A stretch of DNA of 64,000 bases from Xestospongia muta (lineage: Eukaryota; Porifera; Demospongiae; Haplosclerida; Petrosiidae). The stretch lies in NCBI GenBank assembly GCA_963693285.1, contig OY848926.1, positions 6,342,327-6,406,326 on the forward strand, written 5' to 3'. Both the position numbers and the translations under genes were made by a program. A model generated the notes under the pieces. That model saw only the letters and a program-made list of their open reading frames with translations. It had not been told where the DNA came from and did no database searches. Positions 11,102 through 23,849 of this stretch are shown one piece after another. The stretch's first letter is position 1; every line of letters begins with the position of its first letter.

Positions 11102-14100
11102 ATGAATCGTCAAACTGGTATTAAAGGCCTCCAGTTATGGTGTAAACAAGTCACTGAAGGTTATAAAGATGTCGAGATTAAGAACATGACGACGTCTTTT
11201 CGCGATGGTTTGGCGTTTTGTGCCATCATTCATAAATTTAGACCAGACCTAATGTAAGTTTATAGATATTAAGACTAGTCTCGTTCTCAGACCTACAGTT
11301 TCCATCTGATAGGTCTGGGAACAAAACTGAGAGTAGATGGTAAGTTTTATTTGATTCAGTGTGTGTGTGGGTGTTCATTATTATTTATATTAGTAGCATA
11401 TTACAACAATCTTGTTATTTAAGAATGATTGGCAATTTATAGTAATAAAAGCTAATACCATATTTGGTAATTTATGAATTGTTGAGAGTCAGTATCTTAC
11501 AATAGCTCATAACTAAATTCATGAAATAACTCTTATGGTTGTTGTTTTTGTTGTAGACCTTTTGACACTTTAAAAAAAGGAGATGTTGCCAAAAACAATG
11601 AACTAGTAAGTTTATGAAAAGATGTTATTATCATTAAACAATAACTTGTAGGCATTTAGAGTAGCTGAAGAAGAACTTGATATTCCCTCGTTACTAGATG
11701 TTGAAGATATGGTCCAATTAGCTATCCCAGATAAACTTAGTATTGCGACTTACCTCATCTCTTACTATAACTATTTTAAAGACATGCAACCGGCTCCTCT
11801 TAAGAAAACAAAAATAGATAACGAGGAGAATGTGAAACCAGTACTTACTAAAATGGGATCCCCTGAACGTCCTCGTAAACAACCTGGTGCTCCATTAAAA
11901 TCTACTCAACCAACTTCAACAACTAGTCCTACTAAACCAGCACTTGGTAAGACAGTGTCATCTCCTTTGCTACCTCCTGTGAAAACAGTAAGACAACAAC
12001 AACAACAACAACAACATGAAATGGCTGTTTCTAAAGTATCATCAGCAATATCTGCACTTCAAAAGAAGGAAAACTTACCCTCAAATAACATTCCTTCTAA
12101 ATCTCCTTTTATATCTTCTAAATCAGTCGATGACTCTCCTGTTAGTGGAGGTGTTGGTGTTAGAGGAAGAAAGACAAAATTCACACCCTCTAAACAAGAG
12201 ATTGAAGAGCCTGTTGCCATGGATACTGGAGATTCTGGCAAACTAGGAGTGAACAATGAACGGCCTTTAAAGGTAGATTCTAATGATATTGTTAAGTGGT
12301 TTGGTCTGTTTACATTTGTATTTTTAATATTGTTAACATGGTACATTATTTATTGAAGGGACCAGTCAATGTATACTACATGCAATTATATAATTTTTTA
12401 CTTTTGTAAATTGTTTGAATTTTGAACTACATTTCAAAGTATTGTTTTTATATAGCCGCCATCACGACGTAAGTCATCTAAAAAGAAGTCAGACTCAGGC
12501 AATAATGGAGAGAGTGTGGATATTTGTAATGCTTGTGGACAGAGAGTCTTTTTAATGCAGAAGCTGACGGTAGAAGGCCATGTTTATCATCGAGGTTGTT
12601 TCAAATGTTCAAAATGTGCGATAACATTACAATCAAAAGTGTATGAATATGATGATGAAGTTGATAAGTTTTTCTGCCGTTCTCATTATCGTGAGGTCAT
12701 TCGAAACCGATCCATTAAAAGAACTATGGCTGCTAGAGGTATTAATTCATTTGATGACGATGATTTACCAAAGAGACCTAAAGAAGACAGTCAAAATGAT
12801 GAACATAGTTTGATAAATGGAAGATGTGAAACTATTTCATTTTCACCATTACTTAAAAAGCAGAGTGCTTCAACAGACAAGTTATCTTCTGATCATGATG
12901 ATGATGATACCATCAGACAAGGTCTGCCTTCACTTTTGGCAGCATTAGCTCAGAAAAAAAGCCAAGGAATAGAAAATAAAGAAGTCACAACTATCACTCC
13001 AAGTAAGCCAAGTCCTCCCTCAGCTGGTCCTAAACTACCTAGTACTACATCTGGCTTTAAATCGAAATTATCAAGTACTATCTCTGCTCCTGATATAAGT
13101 CCTAATACATCAAAGACATCCACTCCACCCACTCCCAGTACATCAAAAGTGACTCCACCCACTCCCAGTACATCAAAGGTGACTCCACCCACTCCCAGTA
13201 CATCAAAGGTGACTCCACCCACTCCCAGTACATCAAAGGTGACTCCACGCAGTTTTAGTACATCAAAGGTGACTCCACCCACTCCCAGTACATCAAAGGT
13301 GACTCGACCTAGTTCTAATATATTGAAGGTGACTCCACCCAGTTCTAGTACATCAAAGGTGACTCCACCCAGTTCTAATATATCGAAGGTGACTCCACCC
13401 AGTTCTAGTACATCAAAGGTGACTCCACTCAGCTCTAGTTCATCAAAGGTGACTCCACCCAGTTCTAATATATCAAAGGCGACTCCACCCAGTTCTAGTA
13501 CATCAAAGGTGACTCCACCTAGTTCTAATATATCAAAGGTGACTCCACCCAGTTCTAATATATCAAAGGCGACTCCACCTAGTCCCAAGACACCTCCAGA
13601 AATACCAAGTACTAGAGCCTCTGTAAGTGCTTGGTGGAAACAAAAAGAAGCAGAAGTGAAGAAGGAGAAACAAGATGGTAAACCTCCGCCCACTAAAGAA
13701 TATGATTTATTAGATTCTCCTCAACCCCCAGTTCAAGCGAGTGTATTAGAACATTATGAATTTAGTCCATCCTATTATCGTGATAATCCTGAGGCACAAC
13801 AAGTGTTAAAAGAAAGATATGAATTTACTAGTGAATTTGGTAAAGGGAGTCAGGATTCCTTACAAGATAGTAGAGAAGCATCACCTTATGAAGTACCATT
13901 AGTGTCACAAGATAAACCAACCAAGCCACCAAGAAGAAAGAAAGGAGCTAAGATTGATGAGCCACACCCTCCAAGAAGTTCAGACACTTGGGTAAAACCC
14001 TATGCATTAACTCCTGTGGCAGAGAATCAACCACCACAACGACCACCACCACCACTTTTATCACGTAAGCCATCTCGTCCAGCCCCACCCCCTCCTGCTA

Positions 14101-14968
14101 CTGGTAAATCTAAAGTACATCAATCCAAACTTAAACCCAAAGAAGTATCTCCTTATGCAGTTAGTTCTGTTCGAGCCTCTCCTATTAGAGGTAAGTGTAT
14201 CTCTTTATTGAGTGCTTGTGTATTTAGTAATAATATTATTAGATAATTTAAAGAGTGTACGTCGACAAAAGTTAAAAGAATATCAACGTCAGTTAGAGGA
14301 TGTTGAGAGACAGCTAAGTCAACTGGAACAGAGAGGTGTAGAGTTAGAACAACAGATACGGAGCCAAGAAGAAGGTAAATGATGTCATTATGATGTCAGA
14401 ATATATTATATTAAACAGATATTGAGTTAAATGATCAACTTATTGAAGATTGGTTTGGACTAGTGAATCAAAAAAATGAAGTAGTTAAACAAGAAGTTGA
14501 TCTTGTTTATCTGTAAGTCATCTACGATAATATTATAACTAAATTAAATATATCTATCTAGCATTAGAGATATTGAGTTAGTGGAACAACATGATCAGTT
14601 AGACATAGAGCTCCGCCTTAGACTCAGTAAAGATGGTATGTACTAATATGTCCGTCATTTTTATAAGTAATGGACATTTAGATGGTCTTAAAACTGAACT
14701 GGAGAGAGTAGAAGAAGAAGCAATGATGGACGAATTAGTACAACTTGTCATGAAGAGAGACATGTTACTATGGCAACACGACGAGGCTAAAACAAGGTTA
14801 GTCATATAATGTATTAGAGGTTAATTAATAGGGGTTATTATTTAGGGAGGATGAAGCTGATGAGAATATTCGTTTGATGGCCCAGACTCAAGGTAGAGGG
14901 TGTGTCAATTAAATGCATACCTTAATTATTTAATAGGTTTCAGATTTTTAACTTTAAATGATACTTAA
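11102..14968 (+). CDS. MICAL-like protein: CH, LIM and bMERB domains with a coding minisatellite
   Basis: MICAL-like proteins are Rab effectors that link Rab8/13/35-type vesicles to the actin cytoskeleton. The CH domain starts [20 protein letters not shown] and runs through [19 protein letters not shown] and [24 protein letters not shown] domain follows in exon 12456-14190 ([14 protein letters not shown], then [10 protein letters not shown], ending FFCRSHYRE). Next come about 15 tandem copies of a 10-residue T-P-P-x-x-S-T-S-K-V repeat, then a proline-rich SH3-ligand-like region ([20 protein letters not shown]). The C-terminal helical bMERB region ([19 protein letters not shown] to [17 protein letters not shown]) binds Rabs. 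There is no monooxygenase domain, so it is MICALL rather than MICAL. The stop codon overlaps that of MRPL16. Confidence 0.9.
13117..13590. repeat. 30-bp coding minisatellite in the MICAL-like gene
   Basis: About 15 head-to-tail copies of a 30-bp unit (core GTGACTCCACCCACTCCCAG). The first copies are near identical ([10 protein letters not shown]); later ones drift to [10 protein letters not shown] and similar. Because 30 is a multiple of three, the reading frame survives copy-number change, and the antisense strand also stays open. Confidence 0.95.
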
Positions 14969-15528
14969 AGAGATTGTTCAACAAATCCTATTTTAATTGG
15001 TAGTTTATAAGACACTGCTTTATAACCTAATTTAGCATTATTGTTATTATTACAATTGTACTCAAATAACATTTTACCAGCTCTTACAAAGGCCACGAAA
15101 TGATCCACATTGCCTTTTCCTTTGCCCATACGAACACCTAGTGGTTTTTTAGTGACTGGAATATGAGGGAATACTTGTAACTTGATGATAGTACCTTTCC
15201 GACCTAACGTCCTCACTAATGTTAATCTAGCTGATTCTATTTGAGCAGCAGTCATTCTGGTAGACTCAAGAGCGTAAATTCCATATTTGTGAAAATGAAG
15301 AAGAGGTGTGTCAGCTCTATCAGGTTTGAAAGGTTTAATGCATCGTAGACGTTTGTGAAATTTACGATATTTGGTTTGTCGAGGCCTCAAAAGAGCAGCA
15401 TATTGTCTGGTAAACTGCCACTAGAAGAGAAACAAGAAATGTAAATAAATTATAGGGTTTATTACCTCTTGTAATTTTCTTTGAAATAAGTAATTATGAC
15501 ATATTCTGTAACAGAGATTAGCAGCCAT
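14965..15528 (-). CDS. MRPL16: Mitochondrial large-subunit ribosomal protein L16 (uL16m)
   Basis: uL16m sits near the peptidyl-transferase region of the mitoribosome. The first exon (15528 to about 15466) reads MAANLCYRICHNYLFQRK, a plausible presequence. The second exon contains RPRQTKYRKFHKRLR, the L16 core YGIYALESTRMTAAQIESAR, and KKPLGVRMGKGKGNVDHFVA. A run of asparagines (NNNNN) near the C-terminus is a local oddity. The gene is tail to tail with the MICAL-like gene and overlaps it by 4 bp. Confidence 0.93.
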
Positions 15529-15636
15529 TAGGATTATTCCTTCCGTTCATTATCAACTACTCCCGCATACTGGTCTCATAATGCTTTCCGTTCATGTCCG
15601 TTTTGTATCAGCCACTCCCCATATGCTGATATTATA

Positions 15637-17249
15637 ATGGACAGTCAAATCTTAATACGAGTTAATCAAGGAGAATACGTTGGAGGAGATACTATATTTG
15701 GGTGAGATATCAACCAGCAAATGAGACATGCAAGTATTTCATACTATAGAACTGTCTATTTGCAACTCAGCGATGCTGTACCCTCCAAAACGTTGAAATT
15801 ATCTGTTAGAGGAATTGAAATTAGTACGTTGTTATTATATGATTGTATTATAATAAATGGATGTGTTCTTCAAGGCTCATATGATTACACATACACTGTT
15901 GTTAATAATGAAGATGAGTATCAAACTAGATCTGCTACCAGAAAAGGAGAAAAGACTTTTTTAAAAGAGGATATTCGCATGATAGAATATCCAAGTACAT
16001 GACAACATTATCTTTTGAGATTTCATGCTTATTTTTCAAATTAGGGGGATTTCCTAAAGGTTGTTTTTCTTTTCCATTCCAATATCAATTACCACATGGT
16101 GTACCAGGTTATATAAATTATTCGTGTTTAACAAACCATGCCAAATACCATTAGGTGTGTTTAGTATACGTAGTGCAGAAAGCAATGAAGAGTTACATGA
16201 GGCAAATATAAGATACACTATTGGTGCTGTGTTATGTAATCCACAACCTCGACATAAACTTCAGGTATCTTTAATGACATGTATAAACTTTGATTTCCTT
16301 AAATAGGTGGACAGCTCTATCATAGTGTATGACAGTTTAGATTGTCGTAATGCTGACTATCTTCCTAATAAAGAAGAAACTTCTAATAGAGTGTTCTATC
16401 TTGTCTGTTTAAATAGAGGATCTGTACTCCTTTCAACTCGGTATAAAATATGATGTATATAATCTACTAAATATTTTGTCTAATAGTTTAAATAAAAGTG
16501 CTTACTGCAGTGATGAAGTGATAAAGATTCAAGTAGAAGTAAGAAACCAGTCATCAATAGATGTCTCTGGAGTGAGTTTTACAGTAAGCTATGATTTATT
16601 GCAGTTTGTTTTATTATGGGATCTTTAGTTAAATAGAGTGTTGAGATTATTTGGTAAAGATGTGGAAAGAGGAGAAGAGGAATTACAAGATTTTATAGAT
16701 TTTGTACCCATTACAACTGGAAGACATGATGTGATTCCAAGTGGAACATCAGAAAGATGGTAAACAATGAAATATTATATCATTTAATAATTTTTGGTTT
16801 AGGGAAGAATGCATTGATCTTAAAGATCGTGCTGGCATCTCTCTCCCTCCTACAACATCAGGCAGTATTGTTAGAGTATGATCCCCCCTGTAATTATCAT
16901 AAGTTATTAACGCTTTCATTTATTAGTGTCGCTATCATATCGACATAAAATTACATTGTAAATATTCTTTGGATATAGACCAAGTTCAACAAGTTATTAT
17001 TAAACCCAGTACAAACATTAGTGTAAGATATTGTGGTATAACGTATGTGTCTTATTATGTGAGAACAATAGTGGGAAAAATGGGAACCTCCTAGATGGAT
17101 ACATGATTGTACTGTGGGTCCTGTGACTGCACCATTAGGGGTACCACGTGATATCTTATGTGAGTGATACTTTCTCTCTATCTCTTATTTTGGTTGATCC
17201 GTTACTAGATTCTGGTTCTTTTTCTAATGTACCTGGATTTTCAAATTAA
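15637..17249 (+). CDS. Arrestin-domain protein (alpha-arrestin-like)
   Basis: Alpha-arrestins act as adaptors for ubiquitin ligases or endocytic cargo. Spliced exons give ILIRVNQGEYVGGDTIFG, TVYLQLSDAVPSKTLKLSV, then FPKGCFSFPFQYQLPHGVPG, a classic arrestin N-domain strand pattern. NIRYTIGAVLCNPQPRHKLQ and a C-domain (KSAYCSDEVIKIQVEV, then IKLHCKYSLDIDQ) follow. The tail is short, ending SGSFSNVPGFSN, and I see no PPxY motif, which many ARRDC proteins use to bind Nedd4-type ligases. About ten introns. Which arrestin subfamily it belongs to cannot be settled by eye. Confidence 0.78.
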
Positions 17250-17559
17250 ACTGTATTTGTTGGTACAGTGATATAATTATTGTTATTGCTTAAAGTAATA
17301 TTTCAGTCATTTACTTTTTTGCGGTTATTTAAAACAGACTAAATTTGAATATTCATTGGCATAATTATTGAATGTATTTTAAACAATTACTGGAGTTATG
17401 GAAATTTAATACAATTACTAACTAGTGTTTGTGTTTAGTTTTCTTAAATGGAGTACTTTTATTCTTGCCTCTTAAAAATGTAATTTTTGTTTTCGTTCAT
17501 TGTTCCGTAGATACTGATAATTATATTCATAGCAAACGTTAATGAGATTCATAAACGTA

Positions 17560-18007
17560 CACTGTCGCGCCCCACAAGAGCATGAAGACAAAATCGTAAG
17601 TACATATAAAAGGAAACCAAAAGATCCTTGGTTGCCAGTGTGTTGTAGGCCAGCGTCTGCAATGCATCATGACCTCTGAGATGGTTACCAGCATACTCTT
17701 CGGAGTATCCGAAAGGCGGACTAGGATACGGCTGGTAGTCTCCCTTTAAACGTGACGAGGTCTGGTGTATTGTAGTCCCGGTTTAGTAATGACGATGATT
17801 TCTTCCCGAAGCTCGAAACCCAGTACGGCTGGTTTGAAGTTAGGGCGAAGTTCCAGCCAGGATTACCTCGTCTTCGGACGAGGGTTACCAAGCCAGGTGG
17901 CGGTCCTAGCTAGCAATAGCAGGGAATCCTGGAGCCTAAGTGGAAGCCTGTGTGGGAAGTGAGTCACGAAAGATCGTTTGGGCAACACACAAGGGTTTTT
18001 TTTGTTA
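17560..18007 (+). mobile_element. GC-rich, hairpin-forming repeat element (solo LTR, SINE-like, or structured ncRNA)
   Basis: This segment stands out by GC content and by structure. Read on the plus strand it holds two perfect hairpins closed by cUUCGg tetraloops: ATACTC-TTCG-GAGTAT near 17692-17707 and CCTCGTC-TTCG-GACGAGG near 17867-17884. A TATA-like ACATATAAAAGG lies near 17600-17611 and a run of eight T ends the block near 18006. It can also be framed as TG..CA (TGTCGCGCCCC start, GTTTGGGCA end) with ACAC on both sides, as in a solo LTR. Related but decayed sequence occurs in inverse orientation at 31.15, 32.95 and 34.55 kb, so it is a repeat family. I see no SRP, RNase P/MRP or snRNA signature. 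Confidence 0.55.
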
Positions 18008-18161
18008 TTATTATATATGCAATAAGTTTAGTTGTCATATCATCTCTCTCAGAGAGTAATATTTTAATACTCGCTGACATAATTTTTGCACGTATTGCAG
18101 ACAATCACTGGATATATAGAAGTTTAACTATGATATGAAATGGCCAGACATCATAACAACC

Positions 18162-18163
18162 AC

Positions 18164-18206
<43 letters not shown>
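18162..18206. repeat. (AAT)n microsatellite
   Basis: About 15 AAT units in the gap between the GC-rich element and the 3' end of RPTOR. Confidence 0.95.
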
Positions 18207-18207
<1 letters not shown>

Positions 18208-18290
18208 GAGAGAGAGAAGAGAGTTAATTAATGAACAATAAAAAGAAACCAAGTAGAACAAAATAAAGATTGATAAAAACAAAACAATAA

Positions 18291-21200
18291 TTATTTCTTC
18301 CTCTCACTGGAATAAATTGAGATCAATCCATCTGTTCCTCCAGCAGCCATCCATAACTACCAAGGGAACATTGAACATGTTAGATTTTGAACATCACATT
18401 TACCTTATAAGGATGAAACATTAAGGATTTAGTAGGTCCTATTTTCTGTCCCATAAATCCATCATGATATTTAATACTGTTAATCATTTCTCCATTATTG
18501 ATGTTATAGAGTCGAATAGCTTGTGAACTATGTGAAGTGGCACTAGACAACAAGATTATAACAGATAGTATCTAGTACACTACTCTTACCATGCTAATAA
18601 AGGTACTGTATAATGCAAGGCACACACATTAGCTCCTTGCACTGTAACAAATGTCCTCGTTGATTGGGAGAATCTTGGATCCCAAATACGAACATCACCA
18701 TTAGAACTAAAATGTTCACTAAACAACACTTTAGTATTAACTAATTCTTACCTCATAGAAATAATGTTATTGATTGGTTGTTCAATATGGACATTAAGGA
18801 CCCAACTATCATGTTCTTTCAATACTTGTACCAGACTATATAAGGTGTCAATACTAGCAATAACCACAAAACAGGTTTTACCTGTTTAATGACGGAAGTC
18901 TTCTGTCATAAAGTCGTACTGTGCCATCACCACACCCAGCTACAATCAGAGAGCGATCACAGTGATCCAATGATAAACTTGTTACACAGCTTTCGGCTCC
19001 AGTAACAATATCTTGTATTTTTAACTCTTTATGAGTGTCCCATACTCTGATATAGCGGACATCCCCAGTGGCAAATAATAATCCAGTCGGCTGTTCCCAC
19101 TCAATCACCATGCCAACATCTATAAGGTGGCACTAAGGGATGGAGCAATATTTATGAATGCCTTACTTTTTGACCCATGTTCAATGTCATTTAATGCTCT
19201 CCAACTTGTTACTAAAGCAGGAGACTCAAAATTTGAATATTCTCGCCACACTCTGATGCAACCATCATCTATAGTAATGTTGTCATAGCAACTATAAGAC
19301 CAATAGTTTACCTGTTCCAGTTAGCAAGAATGAGATGTCATGTGGATTGATAAATTCAGCAGCAGTTATTCTACTATGTGAGTTATTATTAGAATGTGTA
19401 CATAATTTGATGCCTTGTTCAATATCCCATATACTACATAATGAGTAATGAGTAGGATGAGTAAATGAAATATTCTTAATTTACAAGCTCTACTTACCTC
19501 CATGATGTTTTATGAAGTACAGCTAACTGTGGAATGTAAGGATGAAACTTTAATTCCTGAGGTGTTTTGTTTTCTTTGTTAACAAATATTTGATCATTAA
19601 ATTTTGCTCTTTCTAGTTTATCACTAATTTGACAGCTTTCTGCTCTTATTGTGTGGTTGCGAAGAAAACGAAATTCTCTTTGTAAATAACTCTCACTAAA
19701 TCGATCACAATCCTCTGGTTGCTAGGAAACAACAAAAAATAATAATAGAGGGTGGGGCTAAAATTTACTTTCATTAAAGAATTAGCAAAATATTTACAAG
19801 ACCAATCATAAAAATTGGTTTCTGAAAAGGTACTAGCCCCACCCCCTCCTGGTAGTGAATTAATTGAAGTGGATTCATCTAATTTCTCATCATCAGAATC
19901 ATTCGCCTATCAACATGACAAGTAAAATGGACAGATAAAACAAGTTAATAGACACACCTTTTGTTGTAATCGTAGTCCAGATGAGGATAAAGACGCAGTA
20001 GGAGTAACATGAGTGTCATGTAATAATGAATTATTTGGACTAATGCCACGCCCAGATCCAGGTCTAGTCACATGATCATCACATAACAAAAGTAATATAT
20101 AAATGTTCTTACTTGAATCGACCTAGTGTATGTGACTTTGTAGGGAGTGTAGGAGCAGTAGTAGCACCAGGAGCAAAGGGAGCTAATAATGATGATGTTG
20201 ATATGTCACGAGCTTTAGATGTTTGACGAATCTATAATAATATTAATAATGTTGTATAATTATTAGGGACTTACCTTGTCGTGTACTCCTTGTATTATTG
20301 AGCCAGCTTTAAGAGCCACTTTAGGACATGGGTCAGCGCATATAAGTTGTAAACCACGCCATATTTGAAGATAAATACCTCTAGCAGATGAGGTATCATG
20401 ATATCTAACAACAGAAGGTCCAAAAAACTGTGTCCCTGGACCTGGTCGTGGTACAGTATCTGTTCTGTCCTCTCCTCCACTTGAATCACTACTGCTACTA
20501 TAAGATCCACCTCCAGTTATACTGTCTCCGTTACTAAGGACACTCCCACTAGTATATGAACCCTGCTTACCAGGTGATACTCCACCAACTTTTTTCTCTC
20601 CTTCTTCAGAGGATGGATCAATAAAGACATTAATCCAACCACCAGGAGTCAAGGAAGTACTTAAATTTGAAGGAATCATTTTCTCAGTATCAGAACAGCG
20701 AAGAGCTGCTATTTGAAATTCTCTTTCATATTGTAAAATTAAACCATGTAATGAGGTTACCAGCTCCTAAAAAGATTACTTAAAATCATTCAATATTATA
20801 ACAATAAATTACCATTCTGACAAGTGGACTACCATCTGTTACTAATGGAAACAATGCCATACCTACAGCATGGTCAATATTGGTAGCATGATTACTATGG
20901 CGACCATCTGATGAGGAATTAAACATATACATCCCCAATGCAAAGACTGCTGCTGCTCGTACCTATTATCGATATGATCACATGACCGATCACATGACCA
21001 ATCATGAGAACTAACCTCAGGTACTTCATCCCACAGTAATGGTGCTAATTTCTCATGAGCACTATCTCTAACACCACACCATTTAGCAGCATCATATTTC
21101 TGCCATAATCTTCCTAGACATATCGCTAGCCATTGCTTTAAAACAGCATTAGGCTCCTCAAGTTGAGACAAACAGATTGATATGACATTACCTTTAAGAC

Positions 21201-23584
21201 ACACCTCCTAATTAATGATGTCATAATGATATCATAAATATATTGATTACCTGTCCTTTGAGATAATTATTAGCAATAGATGATAATATAAATGCTGCCA
21301 TTGTACGATATTCATATTGAATTGTAGTATCTGATAATACAGAAATAAAATACTTGTAGCCACCATCTTTAACAAGATCTGCCTGACACCCCTGACACAA
21401 ATCATAATATCACATTTAAAGTATTAACATTTACTCACTTTATCTACAGCTAATATTTTAGCCCAAATAAATACTAGAATAGGTTGGAGCTCACGTAATT
21501 TACTAGCTAAGAGTTTTAAAACATATGGAAATATGCCAACAGAAAGTGCCTAAAATCAACAATAACAAATAACAAATTACTGTTGCTATGGTAACACTCA
21601 CAGCATATACAGCTTCAGGTCCCATGTCTAAGTAACGACCAAGTAATTCTAGAGCTTGCAGTCGATGAGCTTGACTCAATAAAAACTAATATAAAACCAT
21701 CAACATCGCCCCTATAATTAATAGTATTTTATTACTTGTAATATTATTGGTAATTGTGTGGGCGGTTGTCGTATGTCAGGTGAACTAAGTAACCAAATTT
21801 GAAATCCACTTAACTGTTCAGGAAAGAACGAGCTTGGCTATAAACAAATATAATTAGTGACCACACCTTCTTGTTATACCTCATATTCCTGAGTGTCCTC
21901 AATAAGATGAGGTAATTGTGACATAATGTGGTCAACGGCCAGATCCCATGCTTGCCATAATGGGTGTTGATAAGTTGAAGGGAGATATGGATGAGACTCT
22001 GGTGTACAATTGTAGGAACGCATGATCCTCTCAGCTAAAAGAAAGTTCCGAAATAAGCTTGCCACTAAAAGATCTTGACGAAATAGTTTTTGAAACAATT
22101 CTATCGTTAAAAGAACAGTACTGATCTGTCATATTATGGTATGTTATACCATGTGATAAAGAGTTCCATGCTATTGTATCAGTAATGGCTGTAAAGATCC
22201 AGTTTAGTTCTCCAAGTGGAGTCTTACGATCATTAAGTTTGCCAGGTATCCTTTTAATTAAGTGTCAAATTAAAGTAATAAATACAGGGGCTTACTTGTC
22301 TAACATGTCTTCAGACACACCATGAATTAATTTGCCAACTTTTTGTAAGCAAAACCTATATGAAAATGGACAGCTATTTCTATATAATGGATACACTCTC
22401 ATTTACCAGTGTAAAGCTGTCTTGATAGGAGCAGTTAAACAAGAAGTAAAAAGGTCAGCTGGAAGACGTGGGTTCATTGGAAGGAGTTCCTTAGCACCAC
22501 AAGATGCTAAGAGTATAGACTCATTGAGGAGACCAAAACAATTCATTGAGAAATTACTGAGGTTAGTAGAATTCTAAAGAAATGTCATCAAGTAATTACA
22601 TCCATAAATTAGTTGGGTTTACCTCTAAAAAGAACTCACTCTCCCTCTCTCTGCTAAAGAGTTTAAAAGACTCAACAATTTGCCCTATGGTACAAGAGGA
22701 TATCCCTAATAATTAATTAGATAATTAATTCATTATATACCAGCATGAGAGCAATCAAATACATAAACAGAGGGTTTTCCCATCCAAACTTGCAAATCAT
22801 ACACTGACAATGGAATATACTGTGTATAACTCTAGAGAAAAAGCAATTTAATCAAACATGTAATTTACATGTTATAATTAGAGGGGTATTACCTTGTTAA
22901 AGACCCATATCTCTCCATTAGTGGTAGGTCTAGGTACCCCATGTCCATTATAATGAAACAACACTCTCTCATTCTATAAATACATTTGTTATCATAACAG
23001 TTTTGATAGGTATAATAATGGGGAAAAGACTGACCTTTGCATTTTTACGAAGAGCAAGACACAGTTTACGAACTTCATCAGTAGTTGGATCTAGTAACTG
23101 CTTATATCTTGCTCTTGGTTGCCATCTTTCATATTGTTTCTGAAGATTGTTACCAATGAGTTCCATAGCTTTTTGAGGGCTCATTGATAAAGGATCTATT
23201 TAAAGACAAAATGCAATAAAGAATTACAAAATAAACATTTACCAATCCAACATTCTTTACGTGCACAAGGGTTAGTTTTCACAACATCAGGAGGGTCAAC
23301 ACCAATGTTTAAACATAATGCAAGTGCCACACTCCAAGTCTTTAGCTAATATAGAAACACAATAATGTCATTACAGTATTCTAATGTGATCTTACTCTAT
23401 CTTTAACTCTCCAACTGTCGTCCATTGGAGAGAGACCCTTAATACTCTCCATGTGACGACTCTTCATAAAACTAAGGGGCAATCGCCAATCAGGCAGTTC
23501 TGATGCATCCTATTAATGTATATGTATATAGCTAGAAGGATAATAGACCACACCCACCTCCACTGGTAAGATGTCCTTGTCCAT
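18291..23584 (-). CDS. RPTOR: Raptor, regulatory subunit of TOR complex 1
   Basis: Raptor presents substrates to mTORC1 and couples it to Rag GTPases. The start at 23584 gives MDKDILPVE then [19 protein letters not shown]. The caspase-like N-terminal domain follows: [59 protein letters not shown], and [22 protein letters not shown]-type repeats include [20 protein letters not shown] and [21 protein letters not shown] serine-rich linker (near 20.1-20.7 kb) precedes the C-terminal WD40 propeller ([20 protein letters not shown], then [20 protein letters not shown]), which ends [10 protein letters not shown]. More than 20 short introns. It is divergent from DCTN5 (265 bp). Confidence 0.97.
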
Positions 23585-23849
23585 TATCAGATATCTGGAA
23601 CTAATATACGGAAATTTACAAAGTATATGTAAACATTAAGGCCTTTTGCAAAATATTAGTCAAAAGCTCCAAAAAATTATATTAATGGATACTGCATCTT
23701 AAATAAGTTACCTTTCTGCAGTTAGTAATGGTCTCCAGCGTCTTGAGGTAGCTGGTATATCTGTTATACAGACGAACAAGAAATGCTATGGTGACGTCAC
23801 AAGGTGCAGTGTGGGCACTTATTAGAAAATGGGCATTTATTAGAAGAAA

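Larger units (their letters stand above)
17250..18290. other. Gene-free gap between two convergent genes, holding a GC-rich element
   Basis: About 1 kb between the arrestin-like stop and the RPTOR stop. The outer parts are plain AT-rich sequence with an AAT microsatellite near 18162-18206. The middle (17560-17995) is clearly GC-richer than anything nearby and is listed separately. No convincing coding exon is seen; the short open frames at 17765-18138 have no recognisable protein features. Confidence 0.7.

Noticed and set aside
12950..13693. A 247-codon minus-strand open frame of repeated [12 protein letters not shown] type
   Set aside because: It is the exact antisense of the MICAL-like coding minisatellite; openness follows from the 30-bp period.
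15541..15600. Transposon terminal repeats in the MRPL16/arrestin gap (TTCCGTTCAT twice)
   Set aside because: No target-site duplication or element body seen; better explained as promoter motifs.
17560..18007. SRP, RNase P, RNase MRP or U snRNA gene
   Set aside because: A TGTAGTCCC and a GGGCAAC block recall SRP RNA, but the conserved SRP S-domain, P4 helix and Sm-site motifs were not found by eye; homologous decayed copies also fit a repeat better.
17765..18138. Two short plus-strand open frames in the GC-rich element
   Set aside because: No protein features, and they lie over the hairpins; GC-rich sequence simply has fewer stops.
22332..22577. 81-codon plus-strand frame
   Set aside because: Antisense to RPTOR exons with clear raptor motifs.
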